In this document: positions 33,399 to 42,359 of the stretch, one piece after another
Layout: the number at the start of each line of letters is the position of its first letter
How positions within the stretch are numbered: position 1 is the first letter of the stretch
DNA from: Flavobacterium flabelliforme
GTDB lineage: Bacteria; Bacteroidota; Bacteroidia; Flavobacteriales; Flavobacteriaceae
DNA: 64,000 nucleotides
NCBI RefSeq assembly: GCF_017948675.1
Contig: NZ_JAGFBU010000001.1
Span: 1,054,001 to 1,118,000, forward strand
Direction: 5' to 3'
Notes under the pieces: generated by a model
Databases searched by the model: none
Told to the model about the DNA's origin: nothing
The model's input: the letters and a program-made list of their open reading frames with translations, nothing else
Position numbers and translations under genes: made by a program

Positions 33399-33939
33399 TT
33401 ACCTCAAATCCTTACACCTTATCTTTGTAATTACCTGGTTTGCTGGTTTATTTTATATCGTTCGCCTATTTGTTTACCAAATCGAAGCCGATCAAAAACC
33501 ATCACCTGAAAAAGAAATATTACAAAAACAATACAAAATAATGACCTATAGATTGTGGTATATTATCACTTGGCCATCGGCTGTTTTAGCGAGTATTTTT
33601 GCTTTTTGGATGTTAATATTTACAGATTTAGGTCAAGCTTGGTTAAAAATGCCTTGGATGCATGTCAAATTATGCTTCGTCTTTTTATTGTATTTGTACC
33701 ACTGGAAATGTCATTTAATATTCAAAGATTTACAAAATAACAAAGTAAAATATAGCAATACTTTTATGCGTTTGTGGAATGAAGGTGCTACAATAATTCT
33801 ATTTGCAGTCGTTTTTTTGGTAGTTTTAAAAAATGCTGTAAACTGGATTTATGGTGTGATAGGTATTTTTGCCTTTTCAGTTTTAATTATGCTTGGATTT
33901 AAATTTTACAAAAAAATAAGGGAAAGAAATCAATCTTAA
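33385..33939 (+). CDS. hemJ: Protoporphyrinogen oxidase HemJ
   Basis: A 184-residue membrane protein with four or five helices. The N-terminus YLKSLHLIFVITWFAGLFYIVRLFVY carries the conserved histidine H11 and the family pattern; MPWMHVKLCFVFLLYLYHW holds further conserved His and Lys residues. HemJ is the haem-containing enzyme that oxidises protoporphyrinogen IX to protoporphyrin IX in bacteria without HemG or HemY. Its place between hemF chemistry and hemH completes the pathway here. It overlaps the MATE gene by 14 bases and is 1 base from the kinase gene. Confidence 0.9.
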   Translation: MEYYNYLKSLHLIFVITWFAGLFYIVRLFVYQIEADQKPSPEKEILQKQYKIMTYRLWYIITWPSAVLASIFAFWMLIFTDLGQAWLKMPWMHVKLCFVFLLYLYHWKCHLIFKDLQNNKVKYSNTFMRLWNEGATIILFAVVFLVVLKNAVNWIYGVIGIFAFSVLIMLGFKFYKKIRERNQS

Positions 33940-33940
33940 T

Positions 33941-35413
33941 ATGATTAAAAGTTTTAAAATAGCAACATTTTCATTACGTATAAGGATTTTCCTTTCGATG
34001 ATTGTATTGATATTAATGGCTTCTGTTATCTTGGCTTCTATTTCGATCATTCAGTTCAAGAATGAAGCAAAAGTTTACCACCAACAACGATTAGAAAGAA
34101 ATGAAAATGCAGTAAAACAGCACATCAATTTTATCCTTTCGACTACTACTTATCCTCTTACTACTGGCAATTTAGACTTGATCTTCAAAGATAAAATTCA
34201 TGAATTAGCCCACATTCACAACGTCGAAATTAATATTTACAGTTTAGACGGAAAGCTATTAAAGTCATCCAAAGAATCATTTTCTGTTGATAAAGTAGCT
34301 CCTCCAATACCCAAATATATTTTAAAACTAGTTCGCTCCTCCATTGAAAAAAGATATGTAGACATTAAAACCATTGACGGAAAAAAGAATCGTTCTGCTT
34401 TTAGCCAAATAAAAGATGATAAATTCAAACCATTGGGAATTTTAAATTTACCCTATGTAGAGGATGACGGTTACTATGAAAACGAATTAAATAGTTTTCT
34501 AATTCGGTTGGGTCAAGTCTATTCCTTCATGCTAATTATGGCTTTTGCATTAGCCTATTTCCTTTCTTCCTACATCACAAAATCACTAAAAACCATTTCC
34601 GACAAATTAAGTGAAACGAGTTTAAGTCAAAAAAATGAGAAAATCGTTTTAGAAGCCAGCAGCAAAGAGATAAACCTTTTGATAAACTCATATAACGGTA
34701 TGGTAGATGAGTTAGAGAAAAGTGCCTTAAAACTTGCACAAAGCGAACGCGAAGAAGCTTGGCGCGAAATGGCCAAACAAGTGGCACATGAAATCAAGAA
34801 TCCGCTTACGCCAATGCGACTCACGGTACAGAGTTTTCAGAGAAAATTTGATCCCAATGATCCAAGTGTCAAACAAAAAATGAATGATTACTCCGAGACT
34901 CTAATTCAACAAATTGATACAATGACTGCTGTAGCTTCGGCATTCTCGAACTTTGCCTCGATGCCAGCACAGCAAAATGAGACCTTGAATGTTGTTGAGG
35001 TTGTCGAGCTTGCCATGGATATTTTTAATGAAGAGTACATAGAAGTCATTAGTGAAGTACCCAAAATTATATCCGTAATTGATCGTACCCAACTGATCCG
35101 AATTATAACCAATTTGGCTAAAAATGCCATACAATCCATTCCAGAACAACAAGATGAAAAATCGGTTATTGTTCGCATTAAAAAAGAAAACAATAATGTA
35201 TTAATCACTTTTACAGACAACGGAATTGGAATTCAACCCAAAGATATTGCTCGCATATTCGAGCCAAAATTTACCACTAAAAGCAGTGGAATGGGTCTTG
35301 GTTTGGGAATTATAAAAAACATTATCGAAAATTATAAAGGAACAATTACCTTTGAAACTCAATTTGGAAAAGGAACTACATTTACGGTTTCCTTACCTAT
35401 TATTAACACCTAA
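33941..35413 (+). CDS. Sensor histidine kinase, NtrY-like
   Basis: A 490-residue membrane kinase. Two membrane helices (about 13-35 and 190-210) enclose a periplasmic sensor domain, followed by a HAMP-like linker and a HisKA region with the phosphorylated H283 in REMAKQVAHEIKNPLTPMRL. The ATPase part has NLAKNAIQSI (N box), DNGIGI (G1) and GMGLGLGI (G2). All catalytic motifs are present. There is no response regulator next to it. It starts 1 base after hemJ and is followed by an enoyl-CoA hydratase gene after 10 bases. The signal sensed is unknown. Confidence 0.93.
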   Translation: MIKSFKIATFSLRIRIFLSMIVLILMASVILASISIIQFKNEAKVYHQQRLERNENAVKQHINFILSTTTYPLTTGNLDLIFKDKIHELAHIHNVEINIYSLDGKLLKSSKESFSVDKVAPPIPKYILKLVRSSIEKRYVDIKTIDGKKNRSAFSQIKDDKFKPLGILNLPYVEDDGYYENELNSFLIRLGQVYSFMLIMAFALAYFLSSYITKSLKTISDKLSETSLSQKNEKIVLEASSKEINLLINSYNGMVDELEKSALKLAQSEREEAWREMAKQVAHEIKNPLTPMRLTVQSFQRKFDPNDPSVKQKMNDYSETLIQQIDTMTAVASAFSNFASMPAQQNETLNVVEVVELAMDIFNEEYIEVISEVPKIISVIDRTQLIRIITNLAKNAIQSIPEQQDEKSVIVRIKKENNNVLITFTDNGIGIQPKDIARIFEPKFTTKSSGMGLGLGIIKNIIENYKGTITFETQFGKGTTFTVSLPIINT

Positions 35414-35423
35414 AACTAGCGGC

Positions 35424-36206
35424 ATGAACTACGAAAACATCTTAATTACTATTGAAAATAATATTGCTACCATTACAATTAATCGTCCAACAAAGCTAAA
35501 TGCTCTAAATGTTGCTACGATAAATGATTTGCACAAAGCTTTTAAAAAGTTAGACAAAAACATTGAAATTCAAGTTATTATTTTGACAGGAAGTGGCGAA
35601 AAAGCTTTCGTTGCTGGAGCAGACATCTCTGAATTTGCCCACTATTCGATCGAGGAAGGAACAAAATTGGCAGCTGAAGGACAAGAAAAATTATTTGACT
35701 TTGTTGAAAATTTAAAAACACCTGTAATCGCAGCAGTAAATGGTTTTGCCTTAGGTGGCGGATTAGAATTGGCTATGGCCTGTCATTTTAGAATAGCATC
35801 AGATAATGCAAAAATGGGATTGCCAGAAGTTTCATTAGGTGTCATTCCAGGATATGGAGGAACACAGCGTTTGCCTCAATTAATAGGAAAAGGTCGTGCC
35901 ATGGAAATGATTATGACTGCAGGAATGCTTACTGCAGATGATGCCTACCGTACAGGTCTTGTAAATCACGTAGTACCTCAAGCAGAACTTTTAACTTTTT
36001 GCAACGATATAGCAAGTAAAATATTAAAAAATTCTCCTTATGCTATTGGCAAAGCAATAAAAGCAATTAATGCTAATTTCAAAGAAGGCAAAAATGGTTA
36101 TGAAACCGAAATTAAAGCCTTTGGAAAATGTTTTGGAACTCAAGATTTCAAAGAAGGTACCACCGCATTTCTAGAGAAAAGAAAAGCCGTATTTACTGGG
36201 AAGTAA
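35424..36206 (+). CDS. Enoyl-CoA hydratase/isomerase
   Basis: A 260-residue crotonase-family protein. It has TLNRPTKLNALN-type sequence (TINRPTKLNALNV), the oxyanion-hole segments AFVAGADISEF and NGFALGGGLELAMACHFRIA, and the catalytic glutamates in GLPEVSLGVIPGYGGTQRL. It hydrates enoyl-CoA in beta-oxidation or a similar pathway. The frame is open further upstream to an ATG at 35352, but that part overlaps the kinase gene and does not resemble the family, so ATG 35424 is chosen. A strong terminator follows. Confidence 0.94.
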   Translation: MNYENILITIENNIATITINRPTKLNALNVATINDLHKAFKKLDKNIEIQVIILTGSGEKAFVAGADISEFAHYSIEEGTKLAAEGQEKLFDFVENLKTPVIAAVNGFALGGGLELAMACHFRIASDNAKMGLPEVSLGVIPGYGGTQRLPQLIGKGRAMEMIMTAGMLTADDAYRTGLVNHVVPQAELLTFCNDIASKILKNSPYAIGKAIKAINANFKEGKNGYETEIKAFGKCFGTQDFKEGTTAFLEKRKAVFTGK

Positions 36207-36211
36207 GAACT

Positions 36212-36240
36212 AAAAGAGAGCCAAATAGGCTCTCTTTTTA
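36212..36240. terminator. Intrinsic terminator after the enoyl-CoA hydratase gene
   Basis: AAAAGAGAGCC (36212-36222) pairs with 36228-36238 around AAATA and is followed by T residues. It ends the hemH-to-hydratase transcript. Confidence 0.9.
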
Positions 36241-36302
36241 TTTAAATTAAGTTTCTTTAAAATAATCTCACTCCAAAAACATATTGTTTGATCTACAAAA
36301 CC

Positions 36303-36310
36303 TAATTTTG
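36303..36310 (+). promoter_or_regulatory. Candidate -7 element
   Basis: TAATTTTG matches TAnnTTTG 45 bases before the ATG at 36355. No well-placed -33 TTG is evident. Confidence 0.4.
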
Positions 36311-36354
36311 TGATCCCGTTTTGTAATTTTACACCACATACTAAATACAATAAT

Positions 36355-36759
36355 ATGTCCTACCAACCTATATTTGCCCAATTTTGGGAAAAAGTTAAAG
36401 AAAGTATTCAAAATAAAACCTATGCTAAATTAACATTAGCCAAAACAATTGGTGATACTGATTTGAAAAATATCTATGTTCGTCCGGTTTTATTAGAGAA
36501 TGATGTTTTTGCACTTTCGCTTACCGCAAAATACAAAACCGAAGAAATAGAATCGACGCACACTATAGACGAAGCCTTTATGGTATTGGCTCCGTACATG
36601 AATAATCCGTTTTTGACCGCCTTATTATTTACCACTGAAAATGATATTACTTTTAAGCTAAATAAGAAAAGAGTAGGAACTATTGTAGAACAAGCACCAA
36701 CTTTTAAAAATGCTTCAGATGTAATTCTTGAAATGAAGGAAAAAGGGATTCAGATTTAA
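36355..36759 (+). CDS. Hypothetical protein, 134 residues
   Basis: A soluble protein starting MSYQPIFAQFWEKVKESIQN. The pattern is helix, strands (FVLSLTAKYKT-like ALSLTAKYKTEEIE), helix, strands (FTTENDITFKLNKKRVGTI), and a final amphipathic helix (NASDVILEMKEKGI). There is no signal peptide, cysteine motif or known catalytic signature. The ATG at 36355 is preferred over 36310 because the upstream 15 residues are cysteine- and asparagine-rich leader-like sequence and overlap the candidate promoter. It stands alone between a terminator and an inverted repeat. I do not recognise it. Confidence 0.75.
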   Translation: MSYQPIFAQFWEKVKESIQNKTYAKLTLAKTIGDTDLKNIYVRPVLLENDVFALSLTAKYKTEEIESTHTIDEAFMVLAPYMNNPFLTALLFTTENDITFKLNKKRVGTIVEQAPTFKNASDVILEMKEKGIQI

Positions 36760-36761
36760 GA

Positions 36762-36848
36762 TTCTGGATTAACGATTGCTGATTTTTGATTTTAAAATCA
36801 GCAATCCAAAAAATCTGAAATCTAAAATCGTTATTCCACGATCTCAAA
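36762..36848. repeat. Nested inverted repeat between convergent genes
   Basis: A perfect 13-bp stem, GATTGCTGATTTT (36774-36786) with 36794-36806, lies inside a longer imperfect fold in which GGATTAACGATT pairs with AATCGTTATTCC near 36826-36838. It fills the gap between two converging genes and may end transcription from both sides, though it lacks a long T-run. Confidence 0.6.
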
Positions 36849-36850
36849 TC

Positions 36851-37504
36851 TTACTTCTCTCCTTCCCACTCTGCATAAAACTCAGACAAAAAACCTTCCA
36901 TATAACGGTGTCTTGCTTTTGCAATTTCCTTACCCGTTTCCGTATTCATTTTATCTTTCAAAAGGAATAATTTTTCATAAAAATGATTAATGGTCGGTGA
37001 ATCATTCTTTTTGTATTCTTCTTTAGTCATTTTTGTATTTGGAGCAATCTTAGGATCATAGATCGTTCTGTTTTTAAATCCACCGTAATTAAACATCCTA
37101 GCGATTCCTATAGCGCCTATGGCATCTAGACGGTCTGCATCTTGAACGATATCTAATTCTTTTGAAGTAAACTGCTTTTCGAAATTTCCTCCTTTAAAAG
37201 AGATGTTTTCGATAATATGGATCACATGAGTTATTATTTCTTGATCCACTTCTTGCGACTCTAAAAATTCACGCGCTATCTTTGGACCTATAGTCTCATC
37301 GCCATCATGAAATTTACTATCCGCAATATCATGAAGCAACGCTCCTAATTGAACTATCGTAGCATTGCAAACTTCATTTTTAGAAATTAATATTGCATTT
37401 CTGTAAACTCTTTCTATGTGAAACCAATCGTGTCCGCCTTCGGCATTTTCTAGTTTTGCTTTGACGAAAGAAATGGTTTTACTTATCAAATCAGACTTTA
37501 TCAT
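36851..37504 (-). CDS. HD domain phosphohydrolase (YedJ-like)
   Basis: A 217-residue cytoplasmic hydrolase. Metal-binding residues are visible in GGHDWFHIERVYRNA (H, then the HD pair) and LLHDIADSKFHDGDE, with a later D in VQDADRLDAIGAIGIARMF. This set and the length fit the YedJ/HDIG-like family of small HD hydrolases acting on phosphorylated substrates. The substrate is not known. It is convergent with the hypothetical gene on the plus strand and 86 bases behind the desaturase gene. Confidence 0.9.
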   Translation of the reverse strand: MIKSDLISKTISFVKAKLENAEGGHDWFHIERVYRNAILISKNEVCNATIVQLGALLHDIADSKFHDGDETIGPKIAREFLESQEVDQEIITHVIHIIENISFKGGNFEKQFTSKELDIVQDADRLDAIGAIGIARMFNYGGFKNRTIYDPKIAPNTKMTKEEYKKNDSPTINHFYEKLFLLKDKMNTETGKEIAKARHRYMEGFLSEFYAEWEGEK

Positions 37505-37524
37505 TATTTATTTATAATTAAAAA

Positions 37525-37570
37525 AAATGTTGAACTTTAAAGTCAGTACTTCAAAATCCAACATTTTGTT
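37525..37570 (-). terminator. Probable terminator after the desaturase gene
   Basis: AAAATGTTG (37525-37533) pairs with CAACATTTT (37558-37566), with further partial pairing inside. On the minus strand a T-rich run follows. The long, imperfect inner part lowers certainty. Confidence 0.55.
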
Positions 37571-37590
37571 TTTATTTAGAACTTCAAAAT

Positions 37591-38580
37591 TTATCTTAAA
37601 ACAGCAGGTTCAACCCATTTAAAAATATGAGATTCCTGCGGAATTACTAATCTTTCAGAAATTTTAGCCATTCTACCTGGTAATTTCATCAGATAATCTC
37701 TTGCTTTTTCTGCTTCATCTGTAAGACCACCTATTTTATCAATTTCCCATTTATCGATTAATTTTTGCATAATATCAACATAATCAGAAGCAGTATAAAC
37801 ACCAATTCGTTGAGCGGAATCAGAAAATTGTTCAAAAGCAGTGCTTATTTTTTCCCCTGATTCTCTTAAGAAATGCGCAGGCATGACGATTTTAGCTTTC
37901 ATCATATATTGAAAAGCAAGCATCATTTCGCTAGGATCTACCTGAAAAATACGGTTTACAAATTCACTATATGCGTGATGATGACGCATTTCGTCACCTG
38001 CAATCATTTTACACATTTTTGACAATTTATTATCACCATATTTTTTAGCCATTTGTGCTACTCTGTTGTGAGAAACATAGGTTGCTAATTCTTGAAAACT
38101 AGTGTAAACAAAATTTTTGTAAGGATCTCTACCGGTTCCAATATCGAAACCATCGTTAATCAGATGTTGGGTAGTCATTTCTACTTCGCGCATGTTTACA
38201 CGACCAGACAAGTATAAATATTTGTTCAGTACATCTCCATGACGATTTTCCTCTCCTGTCCATTGTCTGATCCATTTAGACCAACCATTTCTTTCGACAT
38301 TATCAACCCCTTCTACATCCATCAACCAAGATTCGTAAGTTGGTAATGCTTCTTCGGTAATGGTATCACCAACTAAAGTTACCCAAAAATCGTATGGTAA
38401 ATCTTTTGCAATTTCACGTAGTTCTGTCACCTCATCAAAAAAAGTATCGCTTTGAGAATTAGGCAAAAAATCGGTTGGTTGCCATATTTTTTCTACTGGA
38501 ATAAGATACTGATCGACAAAGCTCTCTACGTTTTTTTCTAAAAACTGCATTACTTCTAATCGAATGTTTTTTATTGACAT
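37591..38580 (-). CDS. Acyl-ACP desaturase (soluble di-iron type)
   Basis: A 329-residue enzyme of the plant-type acyl-[acyl-carrier-protein] desaturase family. The two di-iron motifs are EENRHG (E110 to H114) and DEMRHH (from D196), with the first ligand glutamate earlier, in LPTYESWL or nearby. It introduces a double bond into acyl-ACP using O2 and ferredoxin. It lies 16 bases after plsC, so unsaturated acyl chains and their transfer to glycerol phosphate are probably produced together. Confidence 0.92.
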   Translation of the reverse strand: MSIKNIRLEVMQFLEKNVESFVDQYLIPVEKIWQPTDFLPNSQSDTFFDEVTELREIAKDLPYDFWVTLVGDTITEEALPTYESWLMDVEGVDNVERNGWSKWIRQWTGEENRHGDVLNKYLYLSGRVNMREVEMTTQHLINDGFDIGTGRDPYKNFVYTSFQELATYVSHNRVAQMAKKYGDNKLSKMCKMIAGDEMRHHHAYSEFVNRIFQVDPSEMMLAFQYMMKAKIVMPAHFLRESGEKISTAFEQFSDSAQRIGVYTASDYVDIMQKLIDKWEIDKIGGLTDEAEKARDYLMKLPGRMAKISERLVIPQESHIFKWVEPAVLR

Positions 38581-38596
38581 TATATATAAATTTATA

Positions 38597-39334
38597 TTAA
38601 TTAAATTTTATTCCTTGCACAACTGCTTTCTCTGTTTTCTCCATTAACTCAGCAAAATCATACGCTGCAACTGCTAATGGCTCGTGTACCACAAAGGTAA
38701 GTCGATTTCCTAAACCTAACGGAAAAAACCCGTATTTAACGACTTTCCAAGAATTGTTTATACTTACTGGCACTACGTAAGCAGAGGGCGCATACTTACA
38801 CAAAATTTTTAAACCACTTTGTGCAAATTCTTTTGGCTTACCCGTTTTACTTCTAGTACCTTCTGGAAAAATTACTGCCGAACGATGGTTTGTTTCAATA
38901 TATTCTCCTAATCCTTTGATCGCAGGAATGGCTTGTTTGGGATCTTTTCGATCAATAAGCACAGAACCTCCATGACGCAAATTATAAGATACACTAGGAA
39001 TTCCTTTGCCCAATTCCTTTTTACTGACAAATTTACAATGAAAACGACGGAAAAACCAAATCATTGCAATGATATCATACATACTTTGATGATTAGACAC
39101 AAAAATAAGTGGAACATCTTTAGGAATACTTTCTATATTTTCAAATTTATAAGTTGTTCCTAAAATATTGGTACATCTTAATAAGAAAAAATTTAAATAA
39201 TCTACACTTATTTTATGTGCTTGATATCCAAAGACATTAAAACAAATCCACTGAATTGGGTGAAATACGAGCAATGTTAGACCAAAAAATAAATAATAAA
39301 TAACAGAAATGGGATACGAAACTATTTTTTGCAT
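38597..39334 (-). CDS. plsC: 1-acyl-sn-glycerol-3-phosphate acyltransferase
   Basis: A 245-residue membrane-bound acyltransferase. The catalytic HX4D motif is in VSNHQSMYDIIAM and the substrate-binding FPEGTRSKTG follows about 80 residues later. N-terminal hydrophobic helix LFFGLTLLVFHPIQWI anchors it. It makes phosphatidic acid in phospholipid synthesis. It is the first gene of a two-gene run with the acyl-ACP desaturase and is divergent from rnpA. Confidence 0.93.
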   Translation of the reverse strand: MQKIVSYPISVIYYLFFGLTLLVFHPIQWICFNVFGYQAHKISVDYLNFFLLRCTNILGTTYKFENIESIPKDVPLIFVSNHQSMYDIIAMIWFFRRFHCKFVSKKELGKGIPSVSYNLRHGGSVLIDRKDPKQAIPAIKGLGEYIETNHRSAVIFPEGTRSKTGKPKEFAQSGLKILCKYAPSAYVVPVSINNSWKVVKYGFFPLGLGNRLTFVVHEPLAVAAYDFAELMEKTEKAVVQGIKFN

Positions 39335-39419
39335 GCTTTAAAAATTAGCTACAAAAGTACTAAATAATTTTTTAGGGTTATTTAAATACAAAACAATATA
39401 TCACCTCATCGTTTAATTG

Positions 39420-39427
39420 TAACTTTG
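39420..39427 (+). promoter_or_regulatory. Candidate rnpA operon promoter (-7 element)
   Basis: TAACTTTG matches TAnnTTTG and lies 31 bases before the rnpA start, in the 124-base spacer divergent from plsC. No TTG lies at the usual distance. Confidence 0.45.
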
Positions 39428-39458
39428 CCCTTCTAAATTTACGCCTTTTTATATTAAA

Positions 39459-39839
39459 ATGAATTTCAAATACCCAAAAAACGAAAAGCTAAAAAGTAAA
39501 ATCACTATTGGATTATTGTTTACTGAAGGAAAATCAGTTTCAAAATATCCGTTGCGTTTAGTCTATAAATCAGGTACTTTTGGCGAAGGGGAGAAAATCA
39601 AAATGGGTGTTTCTGTTTCTAAGAAAAATTTTAAAAAAGCAGTAGATAGAAATTATTTCAAACGCATCCTTCGCGAAACCTATCGACTCAACAAACATTT
39701 ACTAATTGATAATTTAGACCAACCGTACTCCTTCATGTTCTTTTATCAAACTAAAGATCGTCTTACTTACGAAGAAATCAATACTAAAACGATTCAGTTA
39801 TTCGAGAAGTTTTTACTACAAATAAAAAAAGAAATCTAA
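39459..39839 (+). CDS. rnpA: Ribonuclease P protein component
   Basis: A 126-residue basic protein that helps the RNase P RNA cut the 5' leader from tRNA precursors. The RNR motif is in AVDRNYFKRILRETYRL, preceded by KMGVSVSKKNFKKA. As is common in Bacteroidota, rpmH is not adjacent. It is followed after 43 bases by the DUF4349 lipoprotein gene and is the first gene of a four-gene run. Confidence 0.95.
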   Translation: MNFKYPKNEKLKSKITIGLLFTEGKSVSKYPLRLVYKSGTFGEGEKIKMGVSVSKKNFKKAVDRNYFKRILRETYRLNKHLLIDNLDQPYSFMFFYQTKDRLTYEEINTKTIQLFEKFLLQIKKEI

Positions 39840-39882
39840 GCTGTTCTATTTTTTGTATTTTTATCATTCAAATCCCTAATGA

Positions 39883-40722
39883 ATGAAATACAAAATAATT
39901 CTACCGTTACTTTTAATGGCTCTTTTTTCCAATTGTAAAAAAGCAGAAAACAATTTATCCGTCAATGAGGATACAAATGCATTATCGGTATTAGATAAAA
40001 AAAATGAGAAGGTAAAATTTGTAAAAAATGATACCGCAACTCCTGACTCGGAAACTCTAGAAACCGAGCAAAAAATAATTAAAGAGGGAAACATTCGTTT
40101 TGAAACTAATGATTTACAAGCGACATATACTCAAATACAAAAGGCTGTAAAAAATCAAAACGCAACCATTCAAAATGATACAGAAGGCAAGGATTATAAC
40201 TCTATATTTAGAAAACTAATCATTCGCATTCCCAATCAAAAATTCGATGTTTTTCTTACTGAAGTTTCTAAAGGAATTACCTATTTTGATAATAAAGAAA
40301 TAACTTCTCAGGATGTAACTGCAGAATTTATTGATATGAGTGCCCGACTGAAAGCTAAAAAAGTTCTAGAAAATCGCTATCTTGATCTTTTAAAAAAAGC
40401 AAATAAAGTTTCTGAAATACTTGAAATTGAAGCACAGCTTTCTACTATTCGCGAAGAAATAGAGTCTAAACAAGGACAATTAAATTATTTGCAAAATCGC
40501 GTTTCCTTTAGCACCTTAACTATTGAATTTTACAAACCCGTTGCAGGTGAGAGTGGCGTTACAAGTTCTTACGGAATGAAAATCTGGACCGCAATAAAAT
40601 CTGGATTCAACAGTATTTCTAGTGTGTTTATTGTTTTGATTAGCATTTGGCCTTTTCTAATTATTCTAACTGTTTTAGTTTATTTTATTAAAAATAGACG
40701 TAATACAAAAAATAAAAAATAA
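39883..40722 (+). CDS. DUF4349 lipoprotein
   Basis: A 279-residue envelope protein with lipobox LFSNC (C18). The central DUF4349 domain starts near KIIKEGNIRFETNDLQATYTQI. A coiled coil (about 155-205, ARLKAKKVLENRYLDLLKKANKVSEILEIEAQL) and a C-terminal membrane helix (about 243-265) follow. The lipid anchor together with an inner-membrane helix suggests it spans the periplasm or is inner-membrane lipidated. Function unknown. Its stop overlaps the next ATG by one base (TAATG). Confidence 0.87.
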   Translation: MKYKIILPLLLMALFSNCKKAENNLSVNEDTNALSVLDKKNEKVKFVKNDTATPDSETLETEQKIIKEGNIRFETNDLQATYTQIQKAVKNQNATIQNDTEGKDYNSIFRKLIIRIPNQKFDVFLTEVSKGITYFDNKEITSQDVTAEFIDMSARLKAKKVLENRYLDLLKKANKVSEILEIEAQLSTIREEIESKQGQLNYLQNRVSFSTLTIEFYKPVAGESGVTSSYGMKIWTAIKSGFNSISSVFIVLISIWPFLIILTVLVYFIKNRRNTKNKK

Positions 40723-42359
40723 TGTATTCTTTCCTTAAAAAAAAATTCATAATTCCCGTTGTAGCAGCTACTTTTCTATTTATAGGCAGCAGTTTTAAAG
40801 ACGATTTTTTTGAAATTGCCAAGCAAATAGAGATCTTCACTACGCTTTTCAAAGAACTTAATAAAAATTATGTAGACGAAACCAATCCTGGAGATTTAAT
40901 GGATAAAGCAATTAAAGGAATGCTTGCCAGCTTGGATCCTTATACAGTCTATTTTAACGAGCAAGATGTACTTCGTTTTAAGATAAATAATACTGGAGAA
41001 TATACAGGAATTGGTGCTTTATTGACCAGAAAAAAAGAGCAGTTAATCATCAAGGAAATTTATAAAAATTTTCCCGCTGATAAAGCAGGATTAAAAGCGG
41101 GAGACGAGATCATTCAGATTGGAGACGTCATTTTAGCGGATTACAAAGAAGAAGCTTCTAATCTTTTTAAAGGAACCAAGAATACCAAAATTGACATTAA
41201 ATTCTTGCGTCAAGGAAAACCAAATACTACACAAATCATTCTGGATGAAGTCGAAATAAAATCAGTACCATTTTATGCTAAAATTGATGACAAAACAGGA
41301 TATATTGTATTGGCACGTTTTAGCAAAAAAGCATCTCAGGAAACTAAAGAAGCTTTAGAACAACTAAAAAAACAAGGTGCAGAGCGCATTATATTAGATG
41401 TTAGAGACAATCCCGGAGGACTTTTGAATGAAGCAGTCAATATTTGCAATCTTTTTGTAGCAAAAAATGAAATTATTGTTACCACAAAATCAAAAATTGA
41501 AAAACACAATAGTACTTATAAAACGACCCAAGATCCGGTAGACACACAAATTCCGTTGATTATATTGGTGAATGACAGAAGCGCTTCTGCCTCAGAAATT
41601 GTAGCAGGCGCTTTACAAGACTTAGATCGTGCGGTTGTAGTAGGAAGTCGCAGTTTTGGAAAAGGATTGGTTCAGAGACCCGTTGATCTTACTTTTGGAA
41701 CGCAACTAAAAGTGACTATTTCACGCTATTATACGCCTTCCGGAAGATGCATTCAAGCTTTAGATTATTCTAAGAAAGATCAAAACGGAATGGCTATCAA
41801 AACAGAGGAGAAAAATTATACGGCCTTTAAAACCAGAAAAGGGAGAACTGTTTATGACGGCGGAGGAATTCAACCCGATATTGAGATGGAAGAAGCAAAA
41901 TCAAGTCCGATTACAAATGCTTTGATTCGCAACGACGGAATTTTTAATTATGTTACTTCTTACTATTATAAAAACCCTAATTTAGGATCCAAGATTCCTG
42001 TGATTTCCGATACCGATTATGCGGACTTTAAACAATTTTTGAAAACTCAAAATATCTCGTTTGATACAGAAACGGAATTGGCTTTGAAAAACACTTTGGC
42101 TATAGCCAAAAAAGAAAAACTAGACGAATCGATACAATTAGAATACCAACAATTATTATCGGCACTTCAAAAGAGCGAAAATAATTTATTAGATAAAAAT
42201 CAAAAAGAAATAAAAAGTTTGATTGTTAATGAGATTATAAAAAGATTTCAATATCAAGAAGGTTTGTACCAATATTACATTCAAAACAATGCAGAAATCA
42301 AAAGAGCAACAACCGTTCTTAATACTCCTGCAACCTATAATTCGATTTTAAAAACATGA
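40722..42359 (+). CDS. S41 family C-terminal processing protease
   Basis: A 545-residue exported protease. An N-terminal hydrophobic signal (IIPVVAATFLFIGSSF) is followed by a PDZ domain (about 85-165, GIGALLTRKKEQLIIKEIYKNFPADKAGLKAGDEI). The catalytic part contains the serine in NDRSASASEIVAG and the lysine in RSFGKGLVQ, forming a Ser/Lys dyad. A C-terminal helical region follows. It trims or degrades envelope proteins. It overlaps DUF4349 by one base and the OmpA-like gene by four. Confidence 0.94.
   Translation: MYSFLKKKFIIPVVAATFLFIGSSFKDDFFEIAKQIEIFTTLFKELNKNYVDETNPGDLMDKAIKGMLASLDPYTVYFNEQDVLRFKINNTGEYTGIGALLTRKKEQLIIKEIYKNFPADKAGLKAGDEIIQIGDVILADYKEEASNLFKGTKNTKIDIKFLRQGKPNTTQIILDEVEIKSVPFYAKIDDKTGYIVLARFSKKASQETKEALEQLKKQGAERIILDVRDNPGGLLNEAVNICNLFVAKNEIIVTTKSKIEKHNSTYKTTQDPVDTQIPLIILVNDRSASASEIVAGALQDLDRAVVVGSRSFGKGLVQRPVDLTFGTQLKVTISRYYTPSGRCIQALDYSKKDQNGMAIKTEEKNYTAFKTRKGRTVYDGGGIQPDIEMEEAKSSPITNALIRNDGIFNYVTSYYYKNPNLGSKIPVISDTDYADFKQFLKTQNISFDTETELALKNTLAIAKKEKLDESIQLEYQQLLSALQKSENNLLDKNQKEIKSLIVNEIIKRFQYQEGLYQYYIQNNAEIKRATTVLNTPATYNSILKT

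Noticed and set aside
35352..35423. N-terminal extension of the enoyl-CoA hydratase
   Set aside because: It overlaps the histidine kinase gene in another frame and has no likeness to the crotonase family; ATG 35424 fits.
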